Assembly: GCF_003751605.1 (NCBI RefSeq)
Contig: NZ_RJVJ01000001.1
Location: forward strand, 2,542,001 to 2,606,000
Length of the DNA: 64,000 nucleotides
Direction of reading: 5' to 3'
Source of the DNA: Kitasatospora cineracea
Lineage (GTDB): Bacteria; Actinomycetota; Actinomycetes; Streptomycetales; Streptomycetaceae
The notes under the pieces were generated by a model that was given only the letters and a program-made list of their open reading frames with translations, did not search any database and was not told the origin of the DNA. Positions 15,969 to 24,576 of this stretch are shown here, one piece after another. Within the stretch, counting starts at the first letter, position 1. Each line of letters begins with the position of its first letter. The position numbers and the translations under genes were made by a program.

Positions 15969-16684
15969 GGCGGTTCCTCCCGAAGGTGCGTGCTGGTACG
16001 GGCGCGACCGGTGTCGCTCCCTGGTGAGGAAGAGTCGGGAAGGGCGGAAGGGATTACACCGGTTCCGGACCCTCCTTCAGTGATCTGTGTCACACCCGGG
16101 TCAACCTCCGGCCGGTCGGGGCGGTGGCGCTGCCGGCCGTGCTGCTGCTGTCCCCGTTCGACGGCCCGGAGCGGCGGATCGAGGCCGCGGCGGGCTGCGA
16201 GGTGCGCCACAGGGTCGCCGGCCGGGAGGGCGACCGGTCCGCCGCCCGGACCGCGCTGCGCGACCCCCGCGACCGCGCGGTCTCCGGTCGGACGCCGCGC
16301 CGGCCGCTGCCGACCGGCGAGCACCCGGCGGCGGCCCGGCCGGGCACCGGCGAGGGGGCCGGGGAGGCCCGCGGGCAGGCGGGCCGCGACGGTGCGGCCG
16401 GAGCGCGGTGCCGCCGCCCGGCGGGTCCGCGGCGGCTGGTTTCCCCGGCGGCCGGACGCACCCGCGGCCGGTGCCGGAGGCGGCCGCCCCGAACGCCCGG
16501 CCGGGCCGTGTGCAGGTCCGGTGACGAGCGCCCGGCCGCAGTGGGACGCACGCCACAGGGGCGTGCCGCGGCGGCCGGCCGGGCTCCGGGAGGGGCTAGG
16601 CTGGGCGGGTTCCACGACCGCCCGCCGCCCGCGGGGGAAGGGCCGTACATGGGCCCTGACCTGCGACGACCCTGTTCGGAGACC
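15969..16684. other. 716-base intergenic region, helicase promoter, no gene seen
   Basis: No ORF here has a ribosome site and recognisable product; open frames are rich in Arg/Pro/Ala and look like GC shadows. TAGGCT at 16597-16602 is a likely -10 for the helicase gene, giving a leader of about 75 bases. Around 16080-16110 GTGTCACACC forms a small palindromic patch. Confidence 0.5.
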
Positions 16685-18532
16685 GTGACTACCGCCGCCT
16701 CCTCCTCGATGGCCCCGCTGTTCTCGCACGCCGACAGCACCCACCCCCGCCCGAGTGGCACCTCCGCCGCCGCGCACCTCTCCCCGGCCTTCCCGGGCCG
16801 CGCCCCCTGGGGCACCGCGGCCAGCCTGCGGGCCTGGCAGCAGGGGGCGCTGGACCAGTACATCGAGAAGCAGCCCCGGGACTTCCTGGCAGTCGCCACC
16901 CCGGGCGCCGGCAAGACCACCTTCGCCCTGACCCTGGCGTCCTACCTGCTGCACAACCACCTGGTGCAGCAGGTCACCGTGGTCGCGCCCACCGAGCACC
17001 TGAAGAAGCAGTGGGCCGAGGCCGCCGCCCGGATAGGGATCCGGCTCGACCCGGCGTACTCCTCGGGCCCGCTGTCCAAGGACTACCAGGGCATCGTGAT
17101 CACGTACGCGGGCGTCGGGGTCAACCCGATGCTGCACCGCAACCGGACCGAGGCCCGCAAGACGCTGGTGATCATGGACGAGATCCACCACGCCGGCGAC
17201 TCCAAGTCCTGGGGCGAGGCCTGCTTCGAGGCGTTCGAACCGGCCACCCGCCGGCTCGCCCTCACCGGCACCCCGTTCCGCTCCGACACCAACCCGATCC
17301 CGTTCGTCCAGTACGAGGCGGGCAGCGACGGCATCCGCAAGTCGATCGCCGACTACACCTACGGCTACGGGCACGCGCTGGCCGACCACGTGGTCCGCCC
17401 GGTGATCTTCCTCAGCTACTCCGGCAACATGCGCTGGCGCACCAAGGCCGGCGACGAGCTGGAGGCCCGGCTCGGCGAGCCGATGACCAAGGACCTGATC
17501 GCCCAGGCCTGGCGCACCGCGCTGGCCCCGCAGGGCGAGTGGATCCCGGCGGTGCTGCAGGCCGCCGACCGGCGGCTGACCGAGGTCCGCAAGGGCATCC
17601 CGGACGCGGGCGGCCTGGTGATCGCCACCGACCAGACGGTGGCCCGCGCGTACGCCAAGCTGCTGCGCGAGATCACCGGCGAGAAGGTCGCGCTGGTGCT
17701 CTCCGACGAGGCCGAGGCGTCCCAGCGGATCTCCGACTACGCCGAGGGCACCTCGCGCTGGATGGTCGCGGTCCGGATGGTCTCCGAGGGCGTCGACGTG
17801 CCCCGGCTGTGCGTCGGCGTGTACGCCACCTCGATCTCCACGCCGCTGTTCTTCGCCCAGGCCGTCGGCCGCTTCGTGCGCGCCCGCAAGCGCGGCGAGA
17901 CCGCCTCGGTGTTCCTGCCGACCATCCCGATGCTGCTCGGCTTCGCCAACGAGATGGAGCTGCAGCGCGACCACGTCCTGGACCGGCCCAAGAAGGAGGG
18001 CGAGGGCCTGTTCGACGAGGAGGACCGGCTGCTCGCCGAGGCCGAGAAGGCCAACGACGGGGCGGACACCGGCACCGAGGAGTTCTCCTACGAGGCGCTG
18101 GGCAGCGACGCGGTCTTCGACCGGGTGCTGTACAACGCCATGGAGTTCGGCATGCAGGCGCACCCCGGCAGCGAGGAGGAGGAGGACTACCTCGGCATCC
18201 CGGGCCTGCTCGAACCCGACCAGGTGCAGATGCTGCTGCAGAAACGTCAGCACCGGCAGATCCAGCGCTCCAAGGCCCGGCCCGCCGAGGAGGCCGACCT
18301 GCTCGAACTCCCGGCCGACGAACGCCCGGTGGTGACCCACCAGGAGCTGCGCGAGCTGCGCAAGGAGCTGAACGCGCTGGTCGCCGCCTGGCACCACCGC
18401 ACCGAGCAGCCGCACGGCACCATCCACAACGAGCTGCGCCGGCAGTGCGGCGGGCCGCTCACCGCGCAGGCCACCGCCAACCAGTTGAAGGCGCGGATCG
18501 GGCGGATCCGCGAGTGGGCCGCCCAGGGCTGA
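16685..18532 (+). CDS. DEAD/DEAH-box superfamily 2 helicase
   Basis: 615 residues from GTG 16685 (GGAG just upstream). Walker A ATPGAGKTT at 71-79, DEIH at 165-168, LTGTPFRSD (motif III-like), and a motif VI QAVGRFVRARKRGE in the second RecA domain. The C-terminal third is acidic and helical (FDEEDRLLAEAEK) and ends in a helical domain with THQELRELRKELNALVAAWHHRT. This is a widespread actinobacterial SF2 protein likely acting on DNA in repair or recombination; its substrate is not known. It is monocistronic, followed by an unrelated TM2 gene. Confidence 0.9.
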   Translation: MTTAASSSMAPLFSHADSTHPRPSGTSAAAHLSPAFPGRAPWGTAASLRAWQQGALDQYIEKQPRDFLAVATPGAGKTTFALTLASYLLHNHLVQQVTVVAPTEHLKKQWAEAAARIGIRLDPAYSSGPLSKDYQGIVITYAGVGVNPMLHRNRTEARKTLVIMDEIHHAGDSKSWGEACFEAFEPATRRLALTGTPFRSDTNPIPFVQYEAGSDGIRKSIADYTYGYGHALADHVVRPVIFLSYSGNMRWRTKAGDELEARLGEPMTKDLIAQAWRTALAPQGEWIPAVLQAADRRLTEVRKGIPDAGGLVIATDQTVARAYAKLLREITGEKVALVLSDEAEASQRISDYAEGTSRWMVAVRMVSEGVDVPRLCVGVYATSISTPLFFAQAVGRFVRARKRGETASVFLPTIPMLLGFANEMELQRDHVLDRPKKEGEGLFDEEDRLLAEAEKANDGADTGTEEFSYEALGSDAVFDRVLYNAMEFGMQAHPGSEEEEDYLGIPGLLEPDQVQMLLQKRQHRQIQRSKARPAEEADLLELPADERPVVTHQELRELRKELNALVAAWHHRTEQPHGTIHNELRRQCGGPLTAQATANQLKARIGRIREWAAQG

Positions 18533-18722
18533 CGGTCCGTCGGCTCCACACCTTCAACACTTGGCAAAGAGAATGTGGAGACATGTGATCGCATGATCCG
18601 CTAATCTGCGGCATGCCGGTGCTGGGGGGACACCACACATGGGGACGCCTCGGCATGCGGTCACACCTGTCGGCGCCGCCGTCCACGCGGCCTGCCGGCC
18701 CGCAACCCCTGAGGAGCACCCC

Positions 18723-18959
18723 GTGGCGTACCCCGCCCAGAACCCCGAGCTGTCCGACAAGTCGAAGCTCGTCGCCGGCCTGCTGCAGATCTTCCTCGGC
18801 GGCCTCGGCATCGGCCGCTTCTACACCGGCCACGTCGGCATGGGCGTCGCCCAGCTGCTCACCTGCGGCGGCCTCGGCCTCTGGGCGTTGATCGACGGCA
18901 TCATCTTCCTGGTCAGCGACACCCGCACCGACGCGCAGGGCCGCCTGCTGCGCCCCTGA
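18723..18959 (+). CDS. TM2-domain membrane protein
   Basis: 78 residues; GTG 18723 follows GAGGAG by six bases. The sequence KSKLVAGLLQIFLGGLGIGR then FYTGHVGMGVAQLL shows the TM2 fold: two transmembrane helices joined by a short turn with the conserved GxGRFY. The C-terminus is a short charged tail. One base separates its stop from the next gene, so they form an operon. Function of TM2 proteins in bacteria is largely unknown. Confidence 0.9.
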   Translation: MAYPAQNPELSDKSKLVAGLLQIFLGGLGIGRFYTGHVGMGVAQLLTCGGLGLWALIDGIIFLVSDTRTDAQGRLLRP

Positions 18960-18960
18960 C

Positions 18961-19437
18961 GTGCCCACCGAACCGGCCGGCCGGCACCCCCGCCCCGCGG
19001 ACGACCGCGACGGGGGTGCCGGCCGTCGGCCGTCCACCGGCCCGCGCCGCTCCCCGGCCCTGCTGCGCCACCCCGCGGCCGGCCCGCTCGGCCTGCTCGC
19101 CGCGGGCCTGGCCGGCGCGGCGTACCTCTACTCGCGCGACCCGCACCGGTCGGGCCAGGTGCTCCCGTTCTGCCCGTGGCGCCGCCTGACCGGCCTGCAG
19201 TGCCCGGGCTGCGGCGGCACCCGGATGGCGTACGACCTCCTGCACGGCGACCTCGCCGCCGCCTGGCACGACAACGCCGCGCTGCTGCTGGCCCTGCCGT
19301 TCGTCGCCGCCTGGTTCGCGGTGCGGCTGCGGCACGGGCTGGCCGGGCGGCACTGGCGACTGCGGATGGGCCCGCGCGCCGTGGCCGCGCTGCTCGTCGG
19401 CGCGGTGCTCTGGACGGTCGGCCGCAACCTGTTCTGA
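18961..19437 (+). CDS. DUF2752 membrane protein
   Basis: 158 residues from GTG 18961. After a 40-residue disordered charged segment come three hydrophobic helices and the family signature CPWRRLTGLQCPGCGGTRM, with Cys pairs and GGTR. These Cys could bind metal or form a disulfide. Pairing with a TM2 gene recurs in streptomycetes, suggesting joint function in the membrane. No enzymatic role is established. Confidence 0.88.
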   Translation: MPTEPAGRHPRPADDRDGGAGRRPSTGPRRSPALLRHPAAGPLGLLAAGLAGAAYLYSRDPHRSGQVLPFCPWRRLTGLQCPGCGGTRMAYDLLHGDLAAAWHDNAALLLALPFVAAWFAVRLRHGLAGRHWRLRMGPRAVAALLVGAVLWTVGRNLF

Positions 19438-19790
19438 GCCGCCCGGCCGCCGCACCGGCCGACCCGGCGGCGCACAGATATCGGACACTCGGGCGCCCGC
19501 GGCGCGAGTTATGAGTGCCTTATCCGATTTTTCATCACGACTTTCCATCGATGCTGCCCGAATTTTGGACAACCACTTCCACCGGGCGGCCCCGTTCATT
19601 AGCGTCTCCCCACAATCGTCCGGGACCCACCCAACAGCCCGGACGGCTACCGCGGAGCCCCGCGTCCCGTCGACGTCGCCGAGGCCGGACTCCCGCGCCG
19701 GACACCCTTCCTGCGCGCGACCAATTCCGGTGCGGCTCACGGCAGTTCTGTCGTAGGGTCGGACTTGCCGCGGAAAGGACCTGGCGCCTC
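19438..19790. other. AT-richer intergenic region before the IclR regulator
   Basis: 353 bases without a supported gene. From 19505 to 19620 the sequence is clearly less GC-rich than its surroundings (for example TTATCCGATTTTTC). TAGGGT at 19754-19759 is a plausible -10 for the IclR gene. A short open frame at 19511-19756 has no ribosome site and no family resemblance. Confidence 0.5.
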
Positions 19791-20441
19791 GTGACTGCTG
19801 AGACTTCCCAGACCCTGGACAGAGGTGTCCGGGTGCTGAAACTGCTGGCCGACTCCGAACGCGGACTGACGGTGACCGAGCTGGCCGCCCGGCTGGCCGT
19901 CAACCGCACGGTGGTCTACCGCCTGCTCGCCACCCTGGAACAGCACGGCCTGGTCCGCCGGGACATCGGCGGCCGCGCCCGGGTCGGCCTCGGGGTGCTC
20001 CGGCTCGCCCACCGGGTCCACCCGCTGCTGCGCGAGGCCGCGCTGCCCGCGCTGCGCTCGCTCGCCGAGGACCTGGGCGCCACCGCGCACCTCACCCTGG
20101 TCGACGGCAACGAGGCGCTCGCCGTCGCCGTGGTCGAACCGACCTGGACGGACTTCCACGTCGCCTACCGCACCGGCCTGCGCCACCCGCTCTCCGAGAG
20201 CGCGGCCGGCCGGGCCATCCTGGAGGCCCGCAGCTTCCCCGGCCAGCGCCGCCCCGAGCAGGGCTGCGTGATCACCCGGGCCGAGGAGCAGTCCGGGGCC
20301 AGCGGCGCGGCCGCCGCGCTGATCGGCCTCAGCGGCATCGAGGGCAGCGTCGGCGTGGTGATGCTCAACGGCCTGGTGCCCGAGCGGGTCGGCCCGCGGG
20401 TGGTCGAGGCCGCCACCGAGGTCGCCGACGCGCTGCGCTGA
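19791..20441 (+). CDS. IclR-family transcriptional regulator
   Basis: 216 residues; GTG 19791 with GGAAAGGAC ten bases upstream. Winged helix at 1-75 (TLDRGVRVLKLLAD, LTVTELAARLAVNRTVVYRL) and an IclR effector domain to residue 216 (TAHLTLVDGNEALAVAVVEP, YRTGLRHPLSESAAGRAI). Members bind aromatic or sugar acids and repress or activate catabolic genes. No catabolic operon adjoins, so the target is unknown. Confidence 0.92.
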   Translation: MTAETSQTLDRGVRVLKLLADSERGLTVTELAARLAVNRTVVYRLLATLEQHGLVRRDIGGRARVGLGVLRLAHRVHPLLREAALPALRSLAEDLGATAHLTLVDGNEALAVAVVEPTWTDFHVAYRTGLRHPLSESAAGRAILEARSFPGQRRPEQGCVITRAEEQSGASGAAAALIGLSGIEGSVGVVMLNGLVPERVGPRVVEAATEVADALR

Positions 20442-20448
20442 ACCCGCC

Positions 20449-20511
20449 GGCCCCGGGGCGCCCCGGCGTCCCGGGGCCGATCCGCGCGGCCGTCCGTGCC
20501 GGGCCGCGCGG
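20449..20511 (+). terminator. two tandem hairpins after the IclR gene
   Basis: GGCCCCGG (20449-20456) with CCGGGGCC (20471-20478), then CCGCGCGGCC (20482-20491) with GGCCGCGCGG (20502-20511), each perfect, just before the next gene. Confidence 0.65.
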
Positions 20512-20520
20512 TGTGTTTGG

Positions 20521-21339
20521 ATGCGGGGTGTGCCTTCCCAGAACCTGCCCCCGGCCCTGACCGCCCCGCGCACCCGCGCGCTCGCGCTGTGCGCGCTGCC
20601 GGTGCTCGCGCTGTTCGCGGTGGCCGCGTTCGTGCCGCTGCCCTTCACCCTGGAGTCGCCCGGCGACACCGCCGACACCCTGGGCGCGTACAACGGGAGC
20701 AACCCGGTGATCCGGGTCAGCGGGACGCCGCAGCGCGAGACCACCGGCCAGCTGCGGGTGGTCACCGTCGAGGCCACCAACCCGGGGCAGCGCAACACCC
20801 TGTGGGACTCGCTGGCGGCCTGGGCCGACCCGAAGCGGGCGGTGGTGCCCACCGAGGAGGTCTACCCGGAGAGCGACAGCGGCAAGGCCGACGAGGCCAC
20901 CCAGCAGCAGATGACGCAGTCCCAGGACAGCGCCACCCTGGCCGCGCTGAACTACCTGCACCTGTCGCCGGACCAGGTCAAGGTCGAGATCGACCTGGGC
21001 CGGATCGGCGGCCCGAGCGGCGGCCAGATGCTGGCGCTGGGCATCGTCGACAAGATCGCCGGGAACGGCAGGGGCGGCGACCTGACCGGCGGGCGGAACG
21101 TGGCCGGCACCGGCACGGTCGACGCGGACGGGCGGGTCGGCCAGGTCGGCGGCATCCCGCTCAAGACCCAGGCGGCGCGCGCGGCCGGGGCCACGGTGTT
21201 CCTGCTGCCGCGCAGCGAGTGCACCCAGGGCAAGGTCAACACCCCCGACGGCCTGCAACTGGTGCCGGTGGACACCCTCTCCGACTCGATCGCCGCGCTC
21301 GACGCGCTGAACAGCGGCGGCGCCGTCCCGCACTGCTGA
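20521..21339 (+). CDS. Lon-like (S16) membrane-anchored protease, YlbL-related but without PDZ
   Basis: 272 residues from ATG 20521 (GTG 20530 is an alternative; no good ribosome site for either). A signal anchor occupies 17-40. The segment LPFTLESPGDTADTLG and the TTGQLRVVTVE part match the N-domain of YlbL-type secreted proteases. The S16 domain follows with catalytic Ser in IGGPSGGQMLALGI and catalytic Lys in VGGIPLKTQAA, plus VAGTGTVDADGRVGQ. YlbL proteins usually have a PDZ domain between these parts (about 340-360 residues in total); here it is absent and the N-domain runs straight into S16. Confidence 0.87.
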   Translation: MRGVPSQNLPPALTAPRTRALALCALPVLALFAVAAFVPLPFTLESPGDTADTLGAYNGSNPVIRVSGTPQRETTGQLRVVTVEATNPGQRNTLWDSLAAWADPKRAVVPTEEVYPESDSGKADEATQQQMTQSQDSATLAALNYLHLSPDQVKVEIDLGRIGGPSGGQMLALGIVDKIAGNGRGGDLTGGRNVAGTGTVDADGRVGQVGGIPLKTQAARAAGATVFLLPRSECTQGKVNTPDGLQLVPVDTLSDSIAALDALNSGGAVPHC

Positions 21340-21460
21340 CGTCCCGTCACCGGCGGCGGGCGGACCCGGCGGGCGGGCCGGAGCCAGGGCCGGGACCGGT
21401 ACCGGGCGGGGCGCCCCCGTGCGCCCGTCCCCCTCGTGCGGCGCTCCCGGCGCCCCGGGG

Positions 21461-22237
21461 CTACCGGCCGAACGCGGCGGCCACCAGGTCGTCGCCGACC
21501 CGGGCCCGCAGCAGGGCGGCGATCTCCGGTAAGCGGTGCGCCTGGGCCATCGGCAGTGCCACCGAGACCGCGGCCAGGTCGCCGCCCAGCACCAGCGGCA
21601 CCGCCGCCCCGGCGGTGTCCAGCGCGTACTCCCGGTACTGGGTGATCGGCGCGGCCCGCTGCGGCCCGTGCCGGGGCAGCAGCGGCAGGTGGGCGGGCTC
21701 GCGCAGGGTGTACGGGGTGAACGGCACCATCGGGTAGCGGGCCAGGTGGGACCGCCGCTCCTCGGCGGACATCAGGGCCAGCAGGGTCTTCCCGGCCGCG
21801 TGGGCGTGCGCCCCGGACCGGAAGTGCCGCGGGTCGGCGGTGGGGGCGCCGGGGGCGGGGGCCGCGGCGACCAGGTCCACCTCGCCGTCCTTGTAACGGG
21901 CGAAGTGGACGGCCGCGGACAGCTGGTGGGCGATCCGGCCGAGCAGCCCGTCCAGCCCGCCCGGCCGGGACGGGCCGGGCGCCGGGCCCTCGGGCCCGTT
22001 CCGGCCGGTCAGCCCGGACACCGCGGGGCCGGTCCGGTACCGGCCCTCGCGCCGCTCCAGGTAGCGGTCGTGCACCAGGGTGCGCAGCAGGTGGTAGGTG
22101 GTGCCCAGGGCCAGCCCGGTGTCCCGGGCGAGCTGCTTGGCGGTGGCGCCCGACGGGTGCCGGGCGGCGGCCTCCAACAGCCGCAGGGCGCGCTGCGCGG
22201 AGGCGATCAGGGTCGGCGCCTCGGTGAGCCGGCTCAC
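21461..22237 (-). CDS. IclR-family transcriptional regulator
   Basis: 258 residues. GTG 22237 is preferred because GGGGGGCG lies eight bases upstream; longer frames extend upstream without support. A winged helix at 10-70 (ALRLLEAAARHPSGATAKQL, GLALGTTYHLLRTLVHD) and an IclR effector domain with AHAAGKTLLALMSAEERR are present. A Gly/Pro-rich insert follows the HTH. The neighbouring Lrp gene is upstream in the same direction. Confidence 0.88.
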   Translation of the reverse strand: MSRLTEAPTLIASAQRALRLLEAAARHPSGATAKQLARDTGLALGTTYHLLRTLVHDRYLERREGRYRTGPAVSGLTGRNGPEGPAPGPSRPGGLDGLLGRIAHQLSAAVHFARYKDGEVDLVAAAPAPGAPTADPRHFRSGAHAHAAGKTLLALMSAEERRSHLARYPMVPFTPYTLREPAHLPLLPRHGPQRAAPITQYREYALDTAGAAVPLVLGGDLAAVSVALPMAQAHRLPEIAALLRARVGDDLVAAAFGR

Positions 22238-22360
22238 CGCCGCGCCCCCCGGTCCCCGACGGGCCGGTGCGGGCGCGGTGCTGACGTCGGGGCAGCCGGC
22301 GGGTACGCGGCGGGTGCGGTACGTATGCTCATGGCTGCGATCTTTGCGTGCACAGGCAGA

Positions 22361-22370
22361 GGCATATGCC
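22361..22370. promoter_or_regulatory. GGCATATGCC palindrome upstream of the IclR gene
   Basis: Perfect 10-base palindrome in the 184-base gap between the IclR and Lrp genes, followed by AAAAA. It may be an operator for the IclR protein; no second copy is seen. Confidence 0.3.
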
Positions 22371-22421
22371 AAAAATCGGCCGAATCCGGGAGGCGCGCCC
22401 GGCGGAGCGGCGGCGGCCCGG

Positions 22422-22946
22422 TCAGCAGCCGCCCCCGGCGGCCTGCTCCACCAGCGGCAGGACCCGGAACGGCACCGGGTTCTCCAGCGCGATCGCGGTG
22501 GACGCCCGGACGATCCCGTCGAACCCGACCACCCGGTCGATCACCCGCTGCAGGTCCGCGTTCGAACGGGCCACGATCCGCACCAGCATGTCCCCGTGGC
22601 CGGTGATGGTGTGCAGCTCCAGCACCTCCGGCACCGCCGCCAGGTGCGCCCGGACGTCCGCGCCCTGCCCCTGCGAGATCTCCAGGGTGGCGAACGCCGT
22701 CACCGGGTAGCCGAGCGCCGCCGGGTCCACCTGCGGGCCGAAGCCGCCGATCACCCCGCGCGCCTGCAGCCGGTCCAGCCGGGCCTGCACCGTGCCGCGG
22801 GCCACCTGCAGGCGGCGCGAGCACTCCAGCACGCCGATCCGCGGCTCCTCGGCGAGCAGCCGGATCAGCTTTCCGTCCAGCGCGTCGATGGCGTCGGGCT
22901 GCGGGGGCACGGGGCGGCTCCAGGGGTGGTGCGAGCGGTCGGGCAT
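22422..22946 (-). CDS. Lrp/AsnC-family transcriptional regulator
   Basis: 174 residues from ATG 22946. HTH at 20-65 (DALDGKLIRLLAEEPRIGVL, CSRRLQVARGTVQARLDRLQ) followed by the RAM ligand domain (FATLEISQGQGADV, ELHTITGHGDMLVRIVAR). It probably senses an amino acid and controls amino-acid metabolism or transport. Its likely target is not adjacent. A Cys ends the protein (AAGGGC). Confidence 0.92.
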   Translation of the reverse strand: MPDRSHHPWSRPVPPQPDAIDALDGKLIRLLAEEPRIGVLECSRRLQVARGTVQARLDRLQARGVIGGFGPQVDPAALGYPVTAFATLEISQGQGADVRAHLAAVPEVLELHTITGHGDMLVRIVARSNADLQRVIDRVVGFDGIVRASTAIALENPVPFRVLPLVEQAAGGGC

Positions 22947-23131
22947 CGACCGACATTGTGCGGCCGCCCCGGCCCGCGCGTCAGCCCGGGACGTCCGCGG
23001 GCCACGTCCGCGGGCCCGGGGCATCCGCCCAGCCCAGGGCGTTCGCCGGGGCGTTCCCCAGGGCACCCGCGGGGCGGCCGCTGGGATCGGCCGCCCCCGG
23101 CTTCAGGCGTCCGACGGGCCCGGGGCGCCGG

Positions 23132-23691
23132 TCAGTTGCCCACCACGAAGGTCTGCACGTTGGGGGCGGTGCCGTTCCAGGACACCATGAGGGTGGAGAC
23201 CCGGTCGTCCTTGGAGAAGTTGACCTGAAGCCACTGGTCGCCGTGCCAGACCTGCATCGACCAGCCCGCCTCCGGCACCGCCGAGACCAGCCGGGCCTCG
23301 GTGGCCCGCACGTCGAGCGCCACCCGGCCGCCCAGCATCGGGTAGCTGTGCAGGGTGCTGGGCGGGCTGCTGCTCCTGCGGGCCGTCGCGCTCGGCCGGG
23401 CCGGGGCGCTCGACCCCGCGGCCGCCGGGGTGGCGGCACCCGCCGGCGGGTCCGGGTCCGGGCTCGGGCTCGGGGCCGCCGCGGACGGCGGCGCGCTGCT
23501 CGGGGGCGGCACCGGAGGGGTCGGCCCGGCCGGTCCCCCTGCTTCGAGGAGGCCACCGAAGGCAGTTGAACCGCCACCGGTTGCTCGAACACCGTGTCGA
23601 CGAGCACCGCGTGCACGCCGAGCCAGGACAACGCCACCGCTGCTCCGGTGGCCGCCGTCCAGGCGCCCAGTTGAACCAGTCCGCTCCGCAT
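23132..23691 (-). pseudogene. secreted hypothetical protein with one-base frameshift
   Basis: ATG 23691 begins MRSGLVQLGAWTAATGAAVA, a signal-anchor, then VDTVFEQPVAVQLPSVASSK. The C-terminal domain (LHSYPMLGGRVALDV, AEARLV-type strand, GWSMQVWHGDQWLQVNF, ending at 23132) is in another frame. Frames join perfectly if one G is added to the CCCCC run at 23535-23539 (plus strand), giving a Pro/Ser/Ala-rich linker between anchor and domain. This layout is common in streptomycetes, directly upstream of a two-component system. The homopolymer location argues for an indel error. Confidence 0.75.
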
Positions 23692-23871
23692 CGCGGGCCC
23701 ATCCTGCCGTACGAAGGTCACGGCCAGGTCAGTGGGACGGGCATTGCGCAGAAACCTTGTGGGAAAAGGGCGGCGAGCTTCAGGGAAGCTCAAGGCCCCG
23801 CCCGGGCCGGGCCGTCCCGGAGCCACCCGAGGTACAGACCATTGCGCCGCCATGCCGTACCGTGCAGCCCC

Positions 23872-24576
23872 ATGGCAACAGTGCTTGTGGTCGAGGACGA
23901 CCCCTTTGTGCGTTCCGCCCTGATCCGCCATCTGGCCGACACCGGCCACGCCGTGCGCTCCGTCGGGACCGCGCTGGAGGCCCTGCGCGAAGTCGCCCAG
24001 GTCGGCTGCGACCTGGTGGTCCTCGATCTGGGCCTGCCCGACCTGGACGGCAGCGAGGCGCTCAAGATGATCCGCGGCCTGACCAACGTCCCGGTGATCA
24101 TCTCCACCGCGCGGGACGACGAGGCGGAGATCGTCCGGCTGCTGAACGACGGCGCCGACGACTACCTGGTGAAACCTTTCTCCGGGGAGCACCTCACGGC
24201 CCGGATGGCCGCCGTCCTGCGCAGACTGGGCGGCGGCGCCCTGATGGCACCCCAGATCCTGCGGGTCGGCGGCCTGGCCATCGACCCGCAGCGGCGCGAG
24301 GCCCTGCTCGACGGGCAGCGGCTCGACCTGACCCGCCGCGAGTTCGACCTGCTGGCCTTCCTCGCCGCCCGGCCCGGCGTGGTCGTCCCGCGCAAGGAGA
24401 TCCTGGCCGAGGTGTGGCGGCAGACCTACGGCGGCGACCAGACCATCGACGTCCACCTGTCCTGGCTGCGCCGCAAGCTCGGCGAGACCGCCTCCAGCCC
24501 GCGCTACCTGCACACCGTGCGCGGCGTCGGCGTCCGGTTGGAGGCCCCCGGCGGACCGGTCGGGGGCGCGACGTGA
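23872..24576 (+). CDS. OmpR-type response regulator
   Basis: 234 residues from ATG 23872; TACCGT eight bases upstream suggests a leaderless transcript. Receiver domain with phospho-acceptor D52 (LVVLDLGLP) and K101; winged-helix effector domain 125-228 (LTRREFDLLAFLAARPG, TIDVHLSWLRRKLG). The stop overlaps the kinase start (GTGA), so the pair is translationally coupled. The signal is unknown. Confidence 0.95.
   Translation: MATVLVVEDDPFVRSALIRHLADTGHAVRSVGTALEALREVAQVGCDLVVLDLGLPDLDGSEALKMIRGLTNVPVIISTARDDEAEIVRLLNDGADDYLVKPFSGEHLTARMAAVLRRLGGGALMAPQILRVGGLAIDPQRREALLDGQRLDLTRREFDLLAFLAARPGVVVPRKEILAEVWRQTYGGDQTIDVHLSWLRRKLGETASSPRYLHTVRGVGVRLEAPGGPVGGAT

Noticed and set aside
16124..16684. 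N-terminal extension of the helicase
   Set aside because: The extra frame is Arg/Ala/Pro-rich, has no domain, and the GTG at 16685 with GGAG begins the recognisable protein; TAGGCT at 16597 also suggests transcription begins inside the extension.
19511..19756. Short ORF in the AT-richer region before the IclR gene
   Set aside because: No ribosome site, no family resemblance, and Pro/Ser/Arg-rich composition; likely chance.
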